DNA of 12,860 bases, taken from positions 1 through 12,860 of the forward strand of contig DATMBJ010000015.1 of assembly GCA_035559315.1 (NCBI GenBank). The letters are read 5' to 3'. The DNA is from DATLZM01 sp035559315. GTDB taxonomy: Bacteria > Actinomycetota > UBA4738 > HRBIN12. Of this stretch, positions 6,967-12,860 are shown piece by piece. A program made the position numbers and the translations under genes. How positions within the stretch are numbered: the first letter of the stretch is position 1; each line of letters starts with the position of its first letter. The notes under the pieces are model-generated. The model had not been told where the DNA came from, ran no database searches, and saw only the letters and a list, made by a program, of their open reading frames with translations.

Positions 6967-6986
6967 GCGGTCGGAGCGCCGACCGC
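6967..6986 (-). terminator. Perfect 8-bp hairpin directly after the GT stop codon
   Basis: GCGGTCGG (6967-6974) and CCGACCGC (6979-6986) pair perfectly across the loop AGCG. The hairpin begins at the base after the glycosyltransferase stop (TGA at 6989-6987) and lies upstream of the candidate exporter promoter. No U-run follows in the transcript, so it may be a U-less terminator or an RNA-stabilising 3' end. It marks the likely boundary between the two leftward transcription units. The rest of the 113-bp gap (6874-6986) holds only the -10 candidate. Confidence 0.5.
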
Positions 6987-8339
6987 TCAGCGGAGGTCGG
7001 CGAACGTGGCCAGGGCCCGCGCGTAGGACATCCCGTAGCCCTCGGCCAGGTCCTCCTCGGTGGCCCCCAGGTCGGCCAGGGCCCCCGCCCACCGGGCCAG
7101 CGCCCGGCGCGCGGGGTCGCGGACGAGGGCCAGGGTGGCCTCGATCGCCGCCGCGTAGCCCCGGGCCGTGGCGTCGGTCCGCCGGAGCTCCTCGACGTGG
7201 GCCCTCCCGGCGGCGCCCGCCCGGGCCCGGAGCTCGGGGTCCCGGACGAGCTCGTCCAGCGCCCGGGCCACCTCCCCCGGCGCGGGCCGCCCGCCGGGGA
7301 CCCGGCGCACCGCCTGGTCGGGGAGGTCGAGGTAGCTCCCGGTCGCGGAGACCACGACCGGCTTCCCCGCCTGGAAGGCCCGGAACAGGGTCCCGCTCAC
7401 CTCCCCCCGGTGGGGGTGGCGGAGGTCGACCACCACGTCCACCGCGCCGAGCCAGGCGAGGAAGTCCTCGTCGGGGACGTCGGCGTGGAGGGCGGCCCGC
7501 TCGCCCAGGCCCGAGGCGGCGAGCGCCGCCTCGACGTCGTAGCCGGTGATCCGCCGCCCCACGAGCACCACGTGGACCGAGGGGTCGAGCGAGCCGACCG
7601 CGGCGAGCACCACGTCCACGAGCTTCGCCGCGTTCAGGTCCCCCAGGACCCCGACGAGCGTCCGCATCCCCCGCGCCTCGTGCGCCGCCCGGAGCTCCCC
7701 CGCCCGCCGGGCGGCGCGCGCCAGGGCCCGGTCGTCCTCCACCACCGGGTGGGGGACCACGAACACCGGGGTCCGGCACCCGATCCGCTCCAGGTAGCGC
7801 CGGCCGAAGTCCGCGTGGACCACGATGCCCCGGGCCCGGCGGGCCAGGTGGGCCAGCCAGGGGACCCGCAGCGGCTCGTCCAGGTCCGGGTCCCCGGCGA
7901 GCCGAGGGCGGAGCGCGAGGGCCTCCCGCACGGCCTGGTGCCCGAGCGGGTCGCCCGCGGCGAGGAGCCCCCGGACGAAGTCGTCCAGGGCCAGGTCGTG
8001 GAGGACCACCAGGCCCGGGGTCTGGATCGCGTGGCGGTAGATGTCCCGGTGGAACTCGACGTTGTTCCCGATCTGGTACACCGAGAGCGCGTACCAGGGG
8101 ACGTAGGCCTCGTGCTCGGGGCGGACCGGCCAGACCACGTCCACCCGGTGGCGGTCGAGGAAGCCGGTCCGGCGGAGCCCGTCCAGCACGGCCCGCGCGT
8201 AGGTCGCGACGCCGGTGGGCGCCGGCGGGAGCGGCGAGAGGAAGCCGAGCCGGGGCTCGACCCGGTGGTCCCAGCGCCGTCGGACCAGGGCCCGCCGGAC
8301 CCGGAGCCGGAGCCGCCGCAGCTCGGCCGGCCGGAGCAC
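6987..8339 (-). CDS. GT-B fold glycosyltransferase with GEVSG motif
   Basis: This is a predicted retaining glycosyltransferase of GT4-like architecture, substrate unknown. With GTG 8339 as start the protein is 450 residues. The first 30 are Arg/Leu-rich, possibly membrane-contacting. The N-terminal Rossmann half opens with GFLSPLPPAPTGVATYA (32-48), the glycine loop of the acceptor domain, and has VVLHDLALDD (111-120). The C-terminal donor half holds VGVLGDLNAAK (229-239), VVLVGRRITGYD (257-268) and RHPHRGEVSGTLFRAFQAGKP at about 307-327. GEVSG matches the GETSG seen in a group of polysaccharide-cluster GTs, in place of a plain EX7E motif. A 50-residue helical tail follows. The start is 11 bp after the upstream GT stop, with only a GGGGG stretch as ribosome site. 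Glycosyltransferase class is confident; the exact start is moderate. Confidence 0.87.
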   Translation of the reverse strand: MLRPAELRRLRLRVRRALVRRRWDHRVEPRLGFLSPLPPAPTGVATYARAVLDGLRRTGFLDRHRVDVVWPVRPEHEAYVPWYALSVYQIGNNVEFHRDIYRHAIQTPGLVVLHDLALDDFVRGLLAAGDPLGHQAVREALALRPRLAGDPDLDEPLRVPWLAHLARRARGIVVHADFGRRYLERIGCRTPVFVVPHPVVEDDRALARAARRAGELRAAHEARGMRTLVGVLGDLNAAKLVDVVLAAVGSLDPSVHVVLVGRRITGYDVEAALAASGLGERAALHADVPDEDFLAWLGAVDVVVDLRHPHRGEVSGTLFRAFQAGKPVVVSATGSYLDLPDQAVRRVPGGRPAPGEVARALDELVRDPELRARAGAAGRAHVEELRRTDATARGYAAAIEATLALVRDPARRALARWAGALADLGATEEDLAEGYGMSYARALATFADLR

Positions 8340-8350
8340 CCCGACCCCCG

Positions 8351-9400
8351 TCAGTCCAGGAGCCGGGCCACGACCTCCGGCCACGGCGGCACCGTGGACC
8401 GCAGGACCGCCTGCCCGGCCTCCCCCAGCCGCCGGGCGAGGGCCCGGTCGGCGTGGAGCCGGTCGAAGGCCTCGGCGATCGCGCGCGGCTCGGGGGGCAC
8501 CACGAGCCCGGTCTCGCCGTCGGCCACGAACTCGAGGGGGCCCCCGCTGTCGGCCAGGGTGACCACGGGGCGGCGGGCGGCGAAGCCCTCGAGCGTCACG
8601 TAGCCGTAGTCCTCGTCGTAGGGGCCGTAGTAGACGGCGAGCGCGCCGAGGTAGAGGCGCGCGAGCCGCTCGTCGGGCACGCCAATCTCGAACGCCACCC
8701 GCCGCTCGAGCCCCGCCCGCCGCACCCGCTCGCGCAGGGCCGGCTCGTCGGGGCCCGCCCCGACCAAGACCAGGCGGACGTCGGAGCGGACGTGGCGCAT
8801 CGCCTCCACCGCCAGCCGCTGGCGCTTGAGCGGCTCGAGCCGGCTGGGGAACAGGACGTAGTCCCCCGGCTCCCCGGGCTCCATCCCGAGCAGGGCCTCG
8901 GTGAGCGGGGAGCGGTGGTAGAGGGGCTCCGAGGAAATCCGGAGCGAGTCCCACAGGCGGCGCTGGACGTTCCGCGAGTTCGTGAACACCCGCTTGGCCT
9001 CCGAGAGCGCCACCCGGTCGGCGCGGCGGATCATGTCCCGGACCGCCGGCCCCTCCTCCTGCCGGGAGAGGTCGGCGAACTCCGGGTGGTCCCAGAGCTC
9101 GTAGGCCGAGCGGTGCTGGTGGATGAGCCACACGATCTTCCGCTCGTGCCGCACGAGGTAGGCCGGGAACTTGAGCGCGATCACCGCGTCGATCGGAAGA
9201 CCGTTGGACTCCGAGAGGTCGAGGGACCGCCACACCGCCATGTGGTGCACGAGCTCGGTCGCCGGGTACCACTTCCCCGCCACCGCCACGATCTCGGCCT
9301 CGTGCCCGGCGGCGAGGAGCGCCCGGCAGAGGGCTTCGGTGTGGGTCTCGGCGCCGCCCCGCACGAACGGGGTCTGGGGGTGGACGACGGCGATCCTCAC
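8351..9400 (-). CDS. GT4-family glycosyltransferase
   Basis: This is a predicted retaining GT-B glycosyltransferase acting in the cytosol or at the membrane face. The 349-residue protein begins MRIAVVHPQTPFVRGGAETHTEALCRAL, the usual GG-loop acceptor start (R14-G15-G16). FTNSRNVQRRL (139-149) links to the donor half. That half has LFPSRLEPLKRQ (183-194), VLVGAGPDEP (211-220), YDEDYGYVTLEG (261-272, with E263 and E271 forming EX7E) and DSGGPLEFVADGETG (284-298). The domain set is complete for the family, although the protein is slightly short. GTG 9400 is preceded by GGAGG, nine bases away, and begins exactly at the first beta-strand. The upstream coiled-coil gene ends 40 bp away. Donor and acceptor cannot be told; mannose would be consistent with the nucleotidyltransferase in part B. 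Confidence 0.92.
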   Translation of the reverse strand: MRIAVVHPQTPFVRGGAETHTEALCRALLAAGHEAEIVAVAGKWYPATELVHHMAVWRSLDLSESNGLPIDAVIALKFPAYLVRHERKIVWLIHQHRSAYELWDHPEFADLSRQEEGPAVRDMIRRADRVALSEAKRVFTNSRNVQRRLWDSLRISSEPLYHRSPLTEALLGMEPGEPGDYVLFPSRLEPLKRQRLAVEAMRHVRSDVRLVLVGAGPDEPALRERVRRAGLERRVAFEIGVPDERLARLYLGALAVYYGPYDEDYGYVTLEGFAARRPVVTLADSGGPLEFVADGETGLVVPPEPRAIAEAFDRLHADRALARRLGEAGQAVLRSTVPPWPEVVARLLD

Positions 9401-9440
9401 GCCCGCCCCCCTCCCGCCGCGACGGCGGCGGCCGAGGCCC

Positions 9441-9824
9441 TCACCGGCCCTCCCCGGGGCCCGGCCCCCGCTCGCCCAGGGCCTCCCGGAGCCTCGCCGC
9501 CTCGGCCTCGGCCTCCGCCACCCGCGCCGCCAGGGCGGCGGTGAGCTCCGCGAGGTCGGCGAGGAGCCGGTCGTAGCGGCGGGTGATCGGTCGCAGCAGC
9601 CGGAACAGCCGGACCTTGGCCCGCCGCTTCCACCGGGAGATCGAGGCCAGGTTCGGCTCCCCCCGCGGGACCGCCGACCGCTCGTCCGCCCGCAGGAGCA
9701 CGGCGAAGTCGTGGAGCGCGTCGCGGGCCTCGGCCGCCGTCATCCGCCGGAGCCTCGTCGCCTCCTCCGCCCAGTACAGCTCCCGGGCCAGCGCCGCCCG
9801 GGCCGGGTCCTCCCGCTCCGCCAT
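9441..9824 (-). CDS. Small hypothetical protein with basic amphipathic helix and coiled coil
   Basis: I do not recognise a named family. The 127-residue protein is mostly helical. It has an acidic/alanine start (1-45), a basic stretch SRWKRRAKVRLFRLLRPITRR at about 63-83 that could lie on the membrane, and an Ala/Leu/Glu coiled coil (about 85-117). A Gly/Pro/Arg end follows. There are no Cys residues, signal peptide or true membrane helix. The RLLRPITRRYDRL segment resembles linker pieces sometimes found at the start of methyltransferases or GTs in actinobacterial glycan clusters (general knowledge, uncertain). It may therefore be a free-standing scaffold for the following glycosyltransferases. 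ATG 9824 lacks a good ribosome site; a TACGCT box at 9833-9838 would give an almost leaderless transcript. The reading frame is plausible because it fills an otherwise empty gap on the operon strand. Confidence 0.65.
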   Translation of the reverse strand: MAEREDPARAALARELYWAEEATRLRRMTAAEARDALHDFAVLLRADERSAVPRGEPNLASISRWKRRAKVRLFRLLRPITRRYDRLLADLAELTAALAARVAEAEAEAARLREALGERGPGPGEGR

Positions 9825-9854
9825 CGGCCCCGAGCGTACCGCGGCGCCCGGCCC

Positions 9855-11237
9855 CTACGCCGGGGGCGGGGGCGGCGACCAGATCGGCCCCTCGCAGTCC
9901 GTGCGGAGCGGGAGCGGCAGGGGCGGCCGGGGTTCCTGGGAGAAGTCGAAGACGTAGGACAGGTTGTTCGCCCGCCGGTCCCGGTGGGTGAGCCGGCCCA
10001 GGCCCCAGTTGTCCTCGATGAACCGGAGGACCGAGGAGAACTCGCCGAGGCGGTGGTCGACGTGGCCGCGCCTCGCGTAGGGCGAGATCGTGAGCAGCGG
10101 GACCCGGATCCCGAACCCGAACGGGTCGACCCGCACCGGCGGCACGTGGTCGTAGAACCCGCCCCAGTCGTCCCAGGTGATGAAGATCGCGGTGTGCTCC
10201 CACATCGGGCTCCGCATGATCGCGTTCACGACCCTCGTGGTCCAGTTCTCCCCGTGGCAGAAGCTGTACTCGGGGTGCTCGGAGAGCTCGAACCGCGGGG
10301 TGACCCAGGTGACCGGGGGGAGGCGGTCCGCCCGGATGTCCCGGATCAGGTTGTCCACGGGGCGGATGTACCGCTCCCACATCCTCGGGTCCTCCCGGTA
10401 GCGGCGGATCGCGGCGTACGCCGACCAGATGTAGCCCTTCTGGGTGTTGGTCGCCGCGTAGTAGGCCCAGGGGATCCCCGCCCTCCGCAGGAGGTCGCCC
10501 TCGGTGAGGAAGTCGAAGCACGGCTCGACCCGGACCAGCTGTCCCTCGGGGTCGAGGATCTCGACGTACCCGCCCTCCGCGATGTCGCAGCCCCAGGACT
10601 TGGCCAGGCCCTGCCGGAGCATCTCGTGGAGCGCCCCCTTGGGCTGCCAGGGGTTGTCGAGGGCGCCCCCGGACTGCGCGGCGATCGCGTAGAGGTGGTT
10701 GGGGAACGAGGGCCCGGTGGCCGAGGCGAAGAAGTTGTCGGAGAGCACGAACTCCTCCGCCCACCGCCAGTAGTTCGGGAGCTGCCACGGCCGGAACTGC
10801 GTGTAGGCGTACCGGTCGGCGGCCTCGGTCTGGTTGAACCCGTCCATCCGCCCGCCGTTGATCGAGGCCAGGGCGCAGTTGTAGCAGTGCGGGATGTCCT
10901 CGGCCCGCCCCTCGACGGCCGGGGTGAGCGGCCGGCGGACGCCGCGGTCGTAGCCGAACGTGACCCCGTTCGCCCCCGGGAACCGGCCGAACATGTGGTC
11001 GAAGCTCCGGTTCTCCTTGATGATGAAGACCACCCGCTTGATCGGCCAGCGGGTCTCGAACCGCTCGACGTCCACCTTCGGAGGCGGCGGGCCTTCCGGA
11101 CGCGTGTCGGGGTCGATGGGCCCCCGGGGCGGGTCGGACGTGGTGCCGACGCCCCGGAGACAGGCGGCCGCGAGGAGAGCGCCGACGGCGAGGAGGGCGA
11201 GGGGGGCGATCGGCGGGCGGGCGCGCGTGCGGGCCAT
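9855..11237 (-). CDS. Exported phosphoesterase family protein (phospholipase C / acid phosphatase AcpA type)
   Basis: This is a predicted hydrolase of phosphate esters acting outside the cytoplasmic membrane. The 460-residue protein starts with basic residues, a hydrophobic core (10-25) and AAAC (23-26). That may be a relaxed lipobox with Cys26, followed by a Pro-rich linker to about 55. The catalytic domain has FIIKENRSFDH (71-81, metal-binding E75/N76), DNFFASATGPSFPNHLY (167-183, S177 in the place of the nucleophile), HPEYSFCHGENW (321-332), ITWDDWGGFYDHVPP (353-367), GFGIRVPLLTISPYA (374-388) and GEFSSVLRFIE (398-408). All main family blocks are present, so it is probably active. It follows rfbD by 14 bp, with a TAGACT box overlapping the rfbD stop and no Shine-Dalgarno. 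Context suggests action on a glycan phosphodiester, a lipid carrier or a phospholipid; none can be chosen. Confidence 0.92.
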   Translation of the reverse strand: MARTRARPPIAPLALLAVGALLAAACLRGVGTTSDPPRGPIDPDTRPEGPPPPKVDVERFETRWPIKRVVFIIKENRSFDHMFGRFPGANGVTFGYDRGVRRPLTPAVEGRAEDIPHCYNCALASINGGRMDGFNQTEAADRYAYTQFRPWQLPNYWRWAEEFVLSDNFFASATGPSFPNHLYAIAAQSGGALDNPWQPKGALHEMLRQGLAKSWGCDIAEGGYVEILDPEGQLVRVEPCFDFLTEGDLLRRAGIPWAYYAATNTQKGYIWSAYAAIRRYREDPRMWERYIRPVDNLIRDIRADRLPPVTWVTPRFELSEHPEYSFCHGENWTTRVVNAIMRSPMWEHTAIFITWDDWGGFYDHVPPVRVDPFGFGIRVPLLTISPYARRGHVDHRLGEFSSVLRFIEDNWGLGRLTHRDRRANNLSYVFDFSQEPRPPLPLPLRTDCEGPIWSPPPPPA

Positions 11238-11248
11238 CGACCGCGCGC

Positions 11249-11254
11249 AGTCTA
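11249..11254 (-). promoter_or_regulatory. Candidate -10 box for a near-leaderless phosphoesterase transcript
   Basis: The minus strand reads TAGACT, overlapping the TAG stop of rfbD, 11 bases before the ATG at 11237. Transcription would start about five bases before the ATG, and no Shine-Dalgarno is present, as in leaderless actinobacterial genes. No clear -35 is seen. The same hexamer followed by CGCGCGG occurs upstream of the ABC permease. Suggestive only. Confidence 0.3.
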
Positions 11255-12091
11255 CCCGGGGCCCGAGCGCAGGAACTCCCCGAGCGCCTCCTCCAGCGGC
11301 GGCATCGGCGGGACGTCGAGGTGCGGGAGGTAGGCGCTCGCGAGCGCCGAGTTCCGCGGCCGGGGCGCCGGGAGCCCGAGGTCGGCGGCGGCCTGCCGCT
11401 CGACCCGCCCCGGCAGGCCCCCGAGCGCGCGCGCCCGCTCCAGCACGTCGAACCAGGTCGTCGGCTCCGGGCCGGCCAGGTGGTACGTGCCGAACCGCCC
11501 CGTGAGCAGGAGCGGCAGGAGGCGCGCCGCCAGGTGGCGGACGTAGGTCGGCGAGCCCACGCGGTCGGCGAGCCCCCCGGCCGGCTCGCCCCGCGCCAGG
11601 CGCTCGACCGCCCGGCTCAGGTGGTCCTTCCCCGAGCCGAACACGAACCCGGTGCGGACCACGAACGAGGCCGGGAGCAGCTCGCGGACGAACCGCTCGC
11701 CGGCGAGCTTGGTCCGCCCGTAGACCTGGAGCGGGCGGGGCTCGTCGAGCTCGTCGTAGGGCGCGCCCTTCGCGCCGTCGAACACGTAGTCGGTCGAGAC
11801 GTGGAGGAGCACCGCCCCGGCCGCCCGGCAGGCGAGCGCGAGCGACTGGCAGGCGAGGGCGTTGTCGCGGGCGGCCCGGGCCGGGTCCCGCTCGCAGCCG
11901 TCCACGTCGGTGAACGCGGCGAGGTTCAGCACGGCGTCGGGGCGGAGCGGCGGCACGGTCCGCATCACCGCGTGGTGGTCGCCCACGTCGAGCTCGGCGC
12001 GGGCGAGCGGGACGACGTCGTGGTGGGCGGGGACCTGGGCCAGGAAGGCCCGCGCGAGCCCTCCGCCGGCGCCGGTCACGACGAGCCGCAC
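11252..12091 (-). CDS. rfbD: dTDP-4-dehydrorhamnose reductase
   Basis: This enzyme makes dTDP-L-rhamnose by NAD(P)H-dependent reduction of dTDP-4-dehydrorhamnose, the last step of the pathway, in the cytosol. The 279-residue protein is a complete extended short-chain dehydrogenase. It has the nucleotide-binding loop TGAGGGLAR (6-14), NLAAFTDVDGCE (56-67), STDYVFDG (99-106) and catalytic YGRTK (124-128). GSPTYVRHLA (179-188) and PRPRNSAL (243-250), the substrate-binding region typical of RmlD, follow. The GTG at 12091 lies four bases after the rfbB stop, so the two are co-transcribed. No other rhamnose-pathway gene (rfbA, rfbC) lies in the window. Closely related SDR enzymes exist, but the YVFDG, RPRNS and rfbB neighbour pattern makes this call strong. 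Confidence 0.92.
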   Translation of the reverse strand: MRLVVTGAGGGLARAFLAQVPAHHDVVPLARAELDVGDHHAVMRTVPPLRPDAVLNLAAFTDVDGCERDPARAARDNALACQSLALACRAAGAVLLHVSTDYVFDGAKGAPYDELDEPRPLQVYGRTKLAGERFVRELLPASFVVRTGFVFGSGKDHLSRAVERLARGEPAGGLADRVGSPTYVRHLAARLLPLLLTGRFGTYHLAGPEPTTWFDVLERARALGGLPGRVERQAAADLGLPAPRPRNSALASAYLPHLDVPPMPPLEEALGEFLRSGPG

Positions 12092-12095
12092 GGCC

Positions 12096-12860
12096 TCACG
12101 TCCCCCGGGGCGTCGTGACGATCGGCCCCTCGTGGGCCGCCCGGAGCCAGTCCAGGTGGTCGCGGTACCAGGCCACGGTCTCGGCCAGCCCCCGCTCCAG
12201 GGGGATCTCGGGCCGCCACCCCAGGGCCCGCAGCCGCTCCCAGGAGAGCCCGTAGCGGAGGTCGTGGCCGGGCCGGTCGGGGACGAACGCCACCAGGTCC
12301 TCGGGGGCGCCGGCGAGCGCGCAGATCCTCCGGGCGAGCTCCAGGTTCGAGAGCTCCTCGCCCCCGCCGACGTTGTAGACGAGGCCGGGCTCGCCCCGCT
12401 CGAGCACGAGGAGCGCGGCCCGCACCCAGTCCCGGACGTGGAGCCACTCCCGCCGCTGCTCCCCCCGCCCGTAGACCGGGACCGGCCGGCCCTCGAGGGC
12501 TGCGATCGCGTAGGTCGGGACGGCCTTCTCGATCTGGCGGGGGCCGTAGGCGTTCGTGCCGCGGAGGATCGTCACCCGGGTGCCGTAGGTCGCGTGGTAG
12601 GCCTGGCAGAGGAGGTCGGCGGCGGCCTTGCTCGCCGCGTAAGGGCTCCGGGGGCGGAGGGGCGCCCCCTCGTCGAAGCGGCTGCCCCCGGGGGCGCCGG
12701 GGCCGTAGACCTCGTCGGTGGAGACCATGAGCATCGGCCGGGCGTGGGCGCGGCAGGCCTCGAGGACGGTCTGGGTGGCGAGGACGTTGGCCTCGAGGAA
12801 GGCCCGGGGGGCGTCGATGCTCCGGTCCACGTGGGACTCGGCCGCGGCGTGGACCACGGC
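12096..12860 (-). CDS. rfbB: dTDP-glucose 4,6-dehydratase, N-terminus outside window
   Basis: This NAD-dependent enzyme converts dTDP-glucose to dTDP-4-keto-6-deoxyglucose, the second step toward dTDP-L-rhamnose. The gene is cut by the right edge; 254 residues are visible, and the ~75-residue NAD-binding start (GxxGxxG) is missing. Seen are HAAAESHVDRSI, the active-site STDEVYG (Asp and Glu are the dehydration acid/base pair), YAASK (Tyr and Lys), NAYGPRQ, EQRREWLHVRDW and RPGHDLRYGLSWERLRALGW. These last resemble RfbB more than UDP-glucose epimerase. A GTG or ATG in the first visible codons is internal, because the frame stays open and family-like to the edge. The stop is four bases before the rfbD start. 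Confidence 0.93.
   Translation of the reverse strand, partial: AVVHAAAESHVDRSIDAPRAFLEANVLATQTVLEACRAHARPMLMVSTDEVYGPGAPGGSRFDEGAPLRPRSPYAASKAAADLLCQAYHATYGTRVTILRGTNAYGPRQIEKAVPTYAIAALEGRPVPVYGRGEQRREWLHVRDWVRAALLVLERGEPGLVYNVGGGEELSNLELARRICALAGAPEDLVAFVPDRPGHDLRYGLSWERLRALGWRPEIPLERGLAETVAWYRDHLDWLRAAHEGPIVTTPRGT

Noticed and set aside
6987..9272. A single 761-codon glycosyltransferase reaching back through the upstream GT gene
   Set aside because: The first ~310 codons are an out-of-frame reading of the 349-residue GT. The GT-B motifs of the downstream enzyme start only after 8339.
9171..11333. Rightward 720-codon open frame opposite the phosphoesterase and coiled-coil genes
   Set aside because: Low-complexity composition and no recognisable domain; the minus strand encodes the complete catalytic motifs of the phosphoesterase.
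1..12860. Search for CRISPR, insertion sequences, tRNA genes and phage or defence genes
   Set aside because: No spaced direct repeats, transposase motifs, cloverleaf-like segments or defence domains were seen. Apparent short repeats come from biased GC-rich codons.

Overview
The window looks like chromosomal DNA from a very GC-rich bacterium; GC is clearly above 70% by eye but was not computed. The best guess is a deep-branching actinobacterium, for example an Acidimicrobiia-, Thermoleophilia- or Nitriliruptoria-type lineage. The reasons are LGFP-repeat cell-wall modules fused to a SpoIID domain, a DUF3105 membrane protein, a ManB-like nucleotidyltransferase, frequent GTG starts and TANNNT-type -10 boxes. 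The phylum call is inference. I saw no tRNA, rRNA, insertion sequence, CRISPR array or phage gene.

Layout. One gene runs rightward at the left edge: a DUF3105 membrane protein cut by the window start (2-676). It faces a leftward block of twelve genes across a 50-bp, hairpin-rich convergent gap (677-726). Read in transcription order, from high to low coordinates, the block has two parts. Part A is rfbB (cut by the right edge), rfbD, an exported ENRSFDH-type phosphoesterase, a small coiled-coil protein, and two GT-B glycosyltransferases. Part A ends in a perfect 8-bp hairpin directly after a stop codon (6967-6986). Part B begins after a 113-bp gap holding an extended -10 box. It is Wzm-type ABC permease, Wzt-type ATPase with a sugar-binding-like tail, EmrE/ArnE-like small membrane protein, WbbL-like GT2, a sugar-phosphate nucleotidyltransferase (probably GDP-mannose type), and a secreted SpoIID-LGFP protein. 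Most part B junctions are 4-bp ATGA/GTGA overlaps, so translation is probably coupled.

How the genes fit together (inference). rfbB and rfbD are two of the four steps to dTDP-L-rhamnose. The nucleotidyltransferase would supply a second sugar nucleotide, most likely GDP-mannose. Three glycosyltransferases would build a glycan on a lipid carrier in the cytoplasm. The ABC pair would export it, with the ATPase tail recognising the finished chain. The small membrane protein may flip a lipid-linked sugar. The phosphoesterase and the SpoIID-LGFP protein are the exported products, and could trim or attach the glycan or remodel peptidoglycan. Each family is known. The unusual part is the combination, especially the SpoIID-LGFP protein at the end of an export operon, together with an orphan coiled-coil protein and repeated junction and promoter motifs. 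I found no clearly new system.
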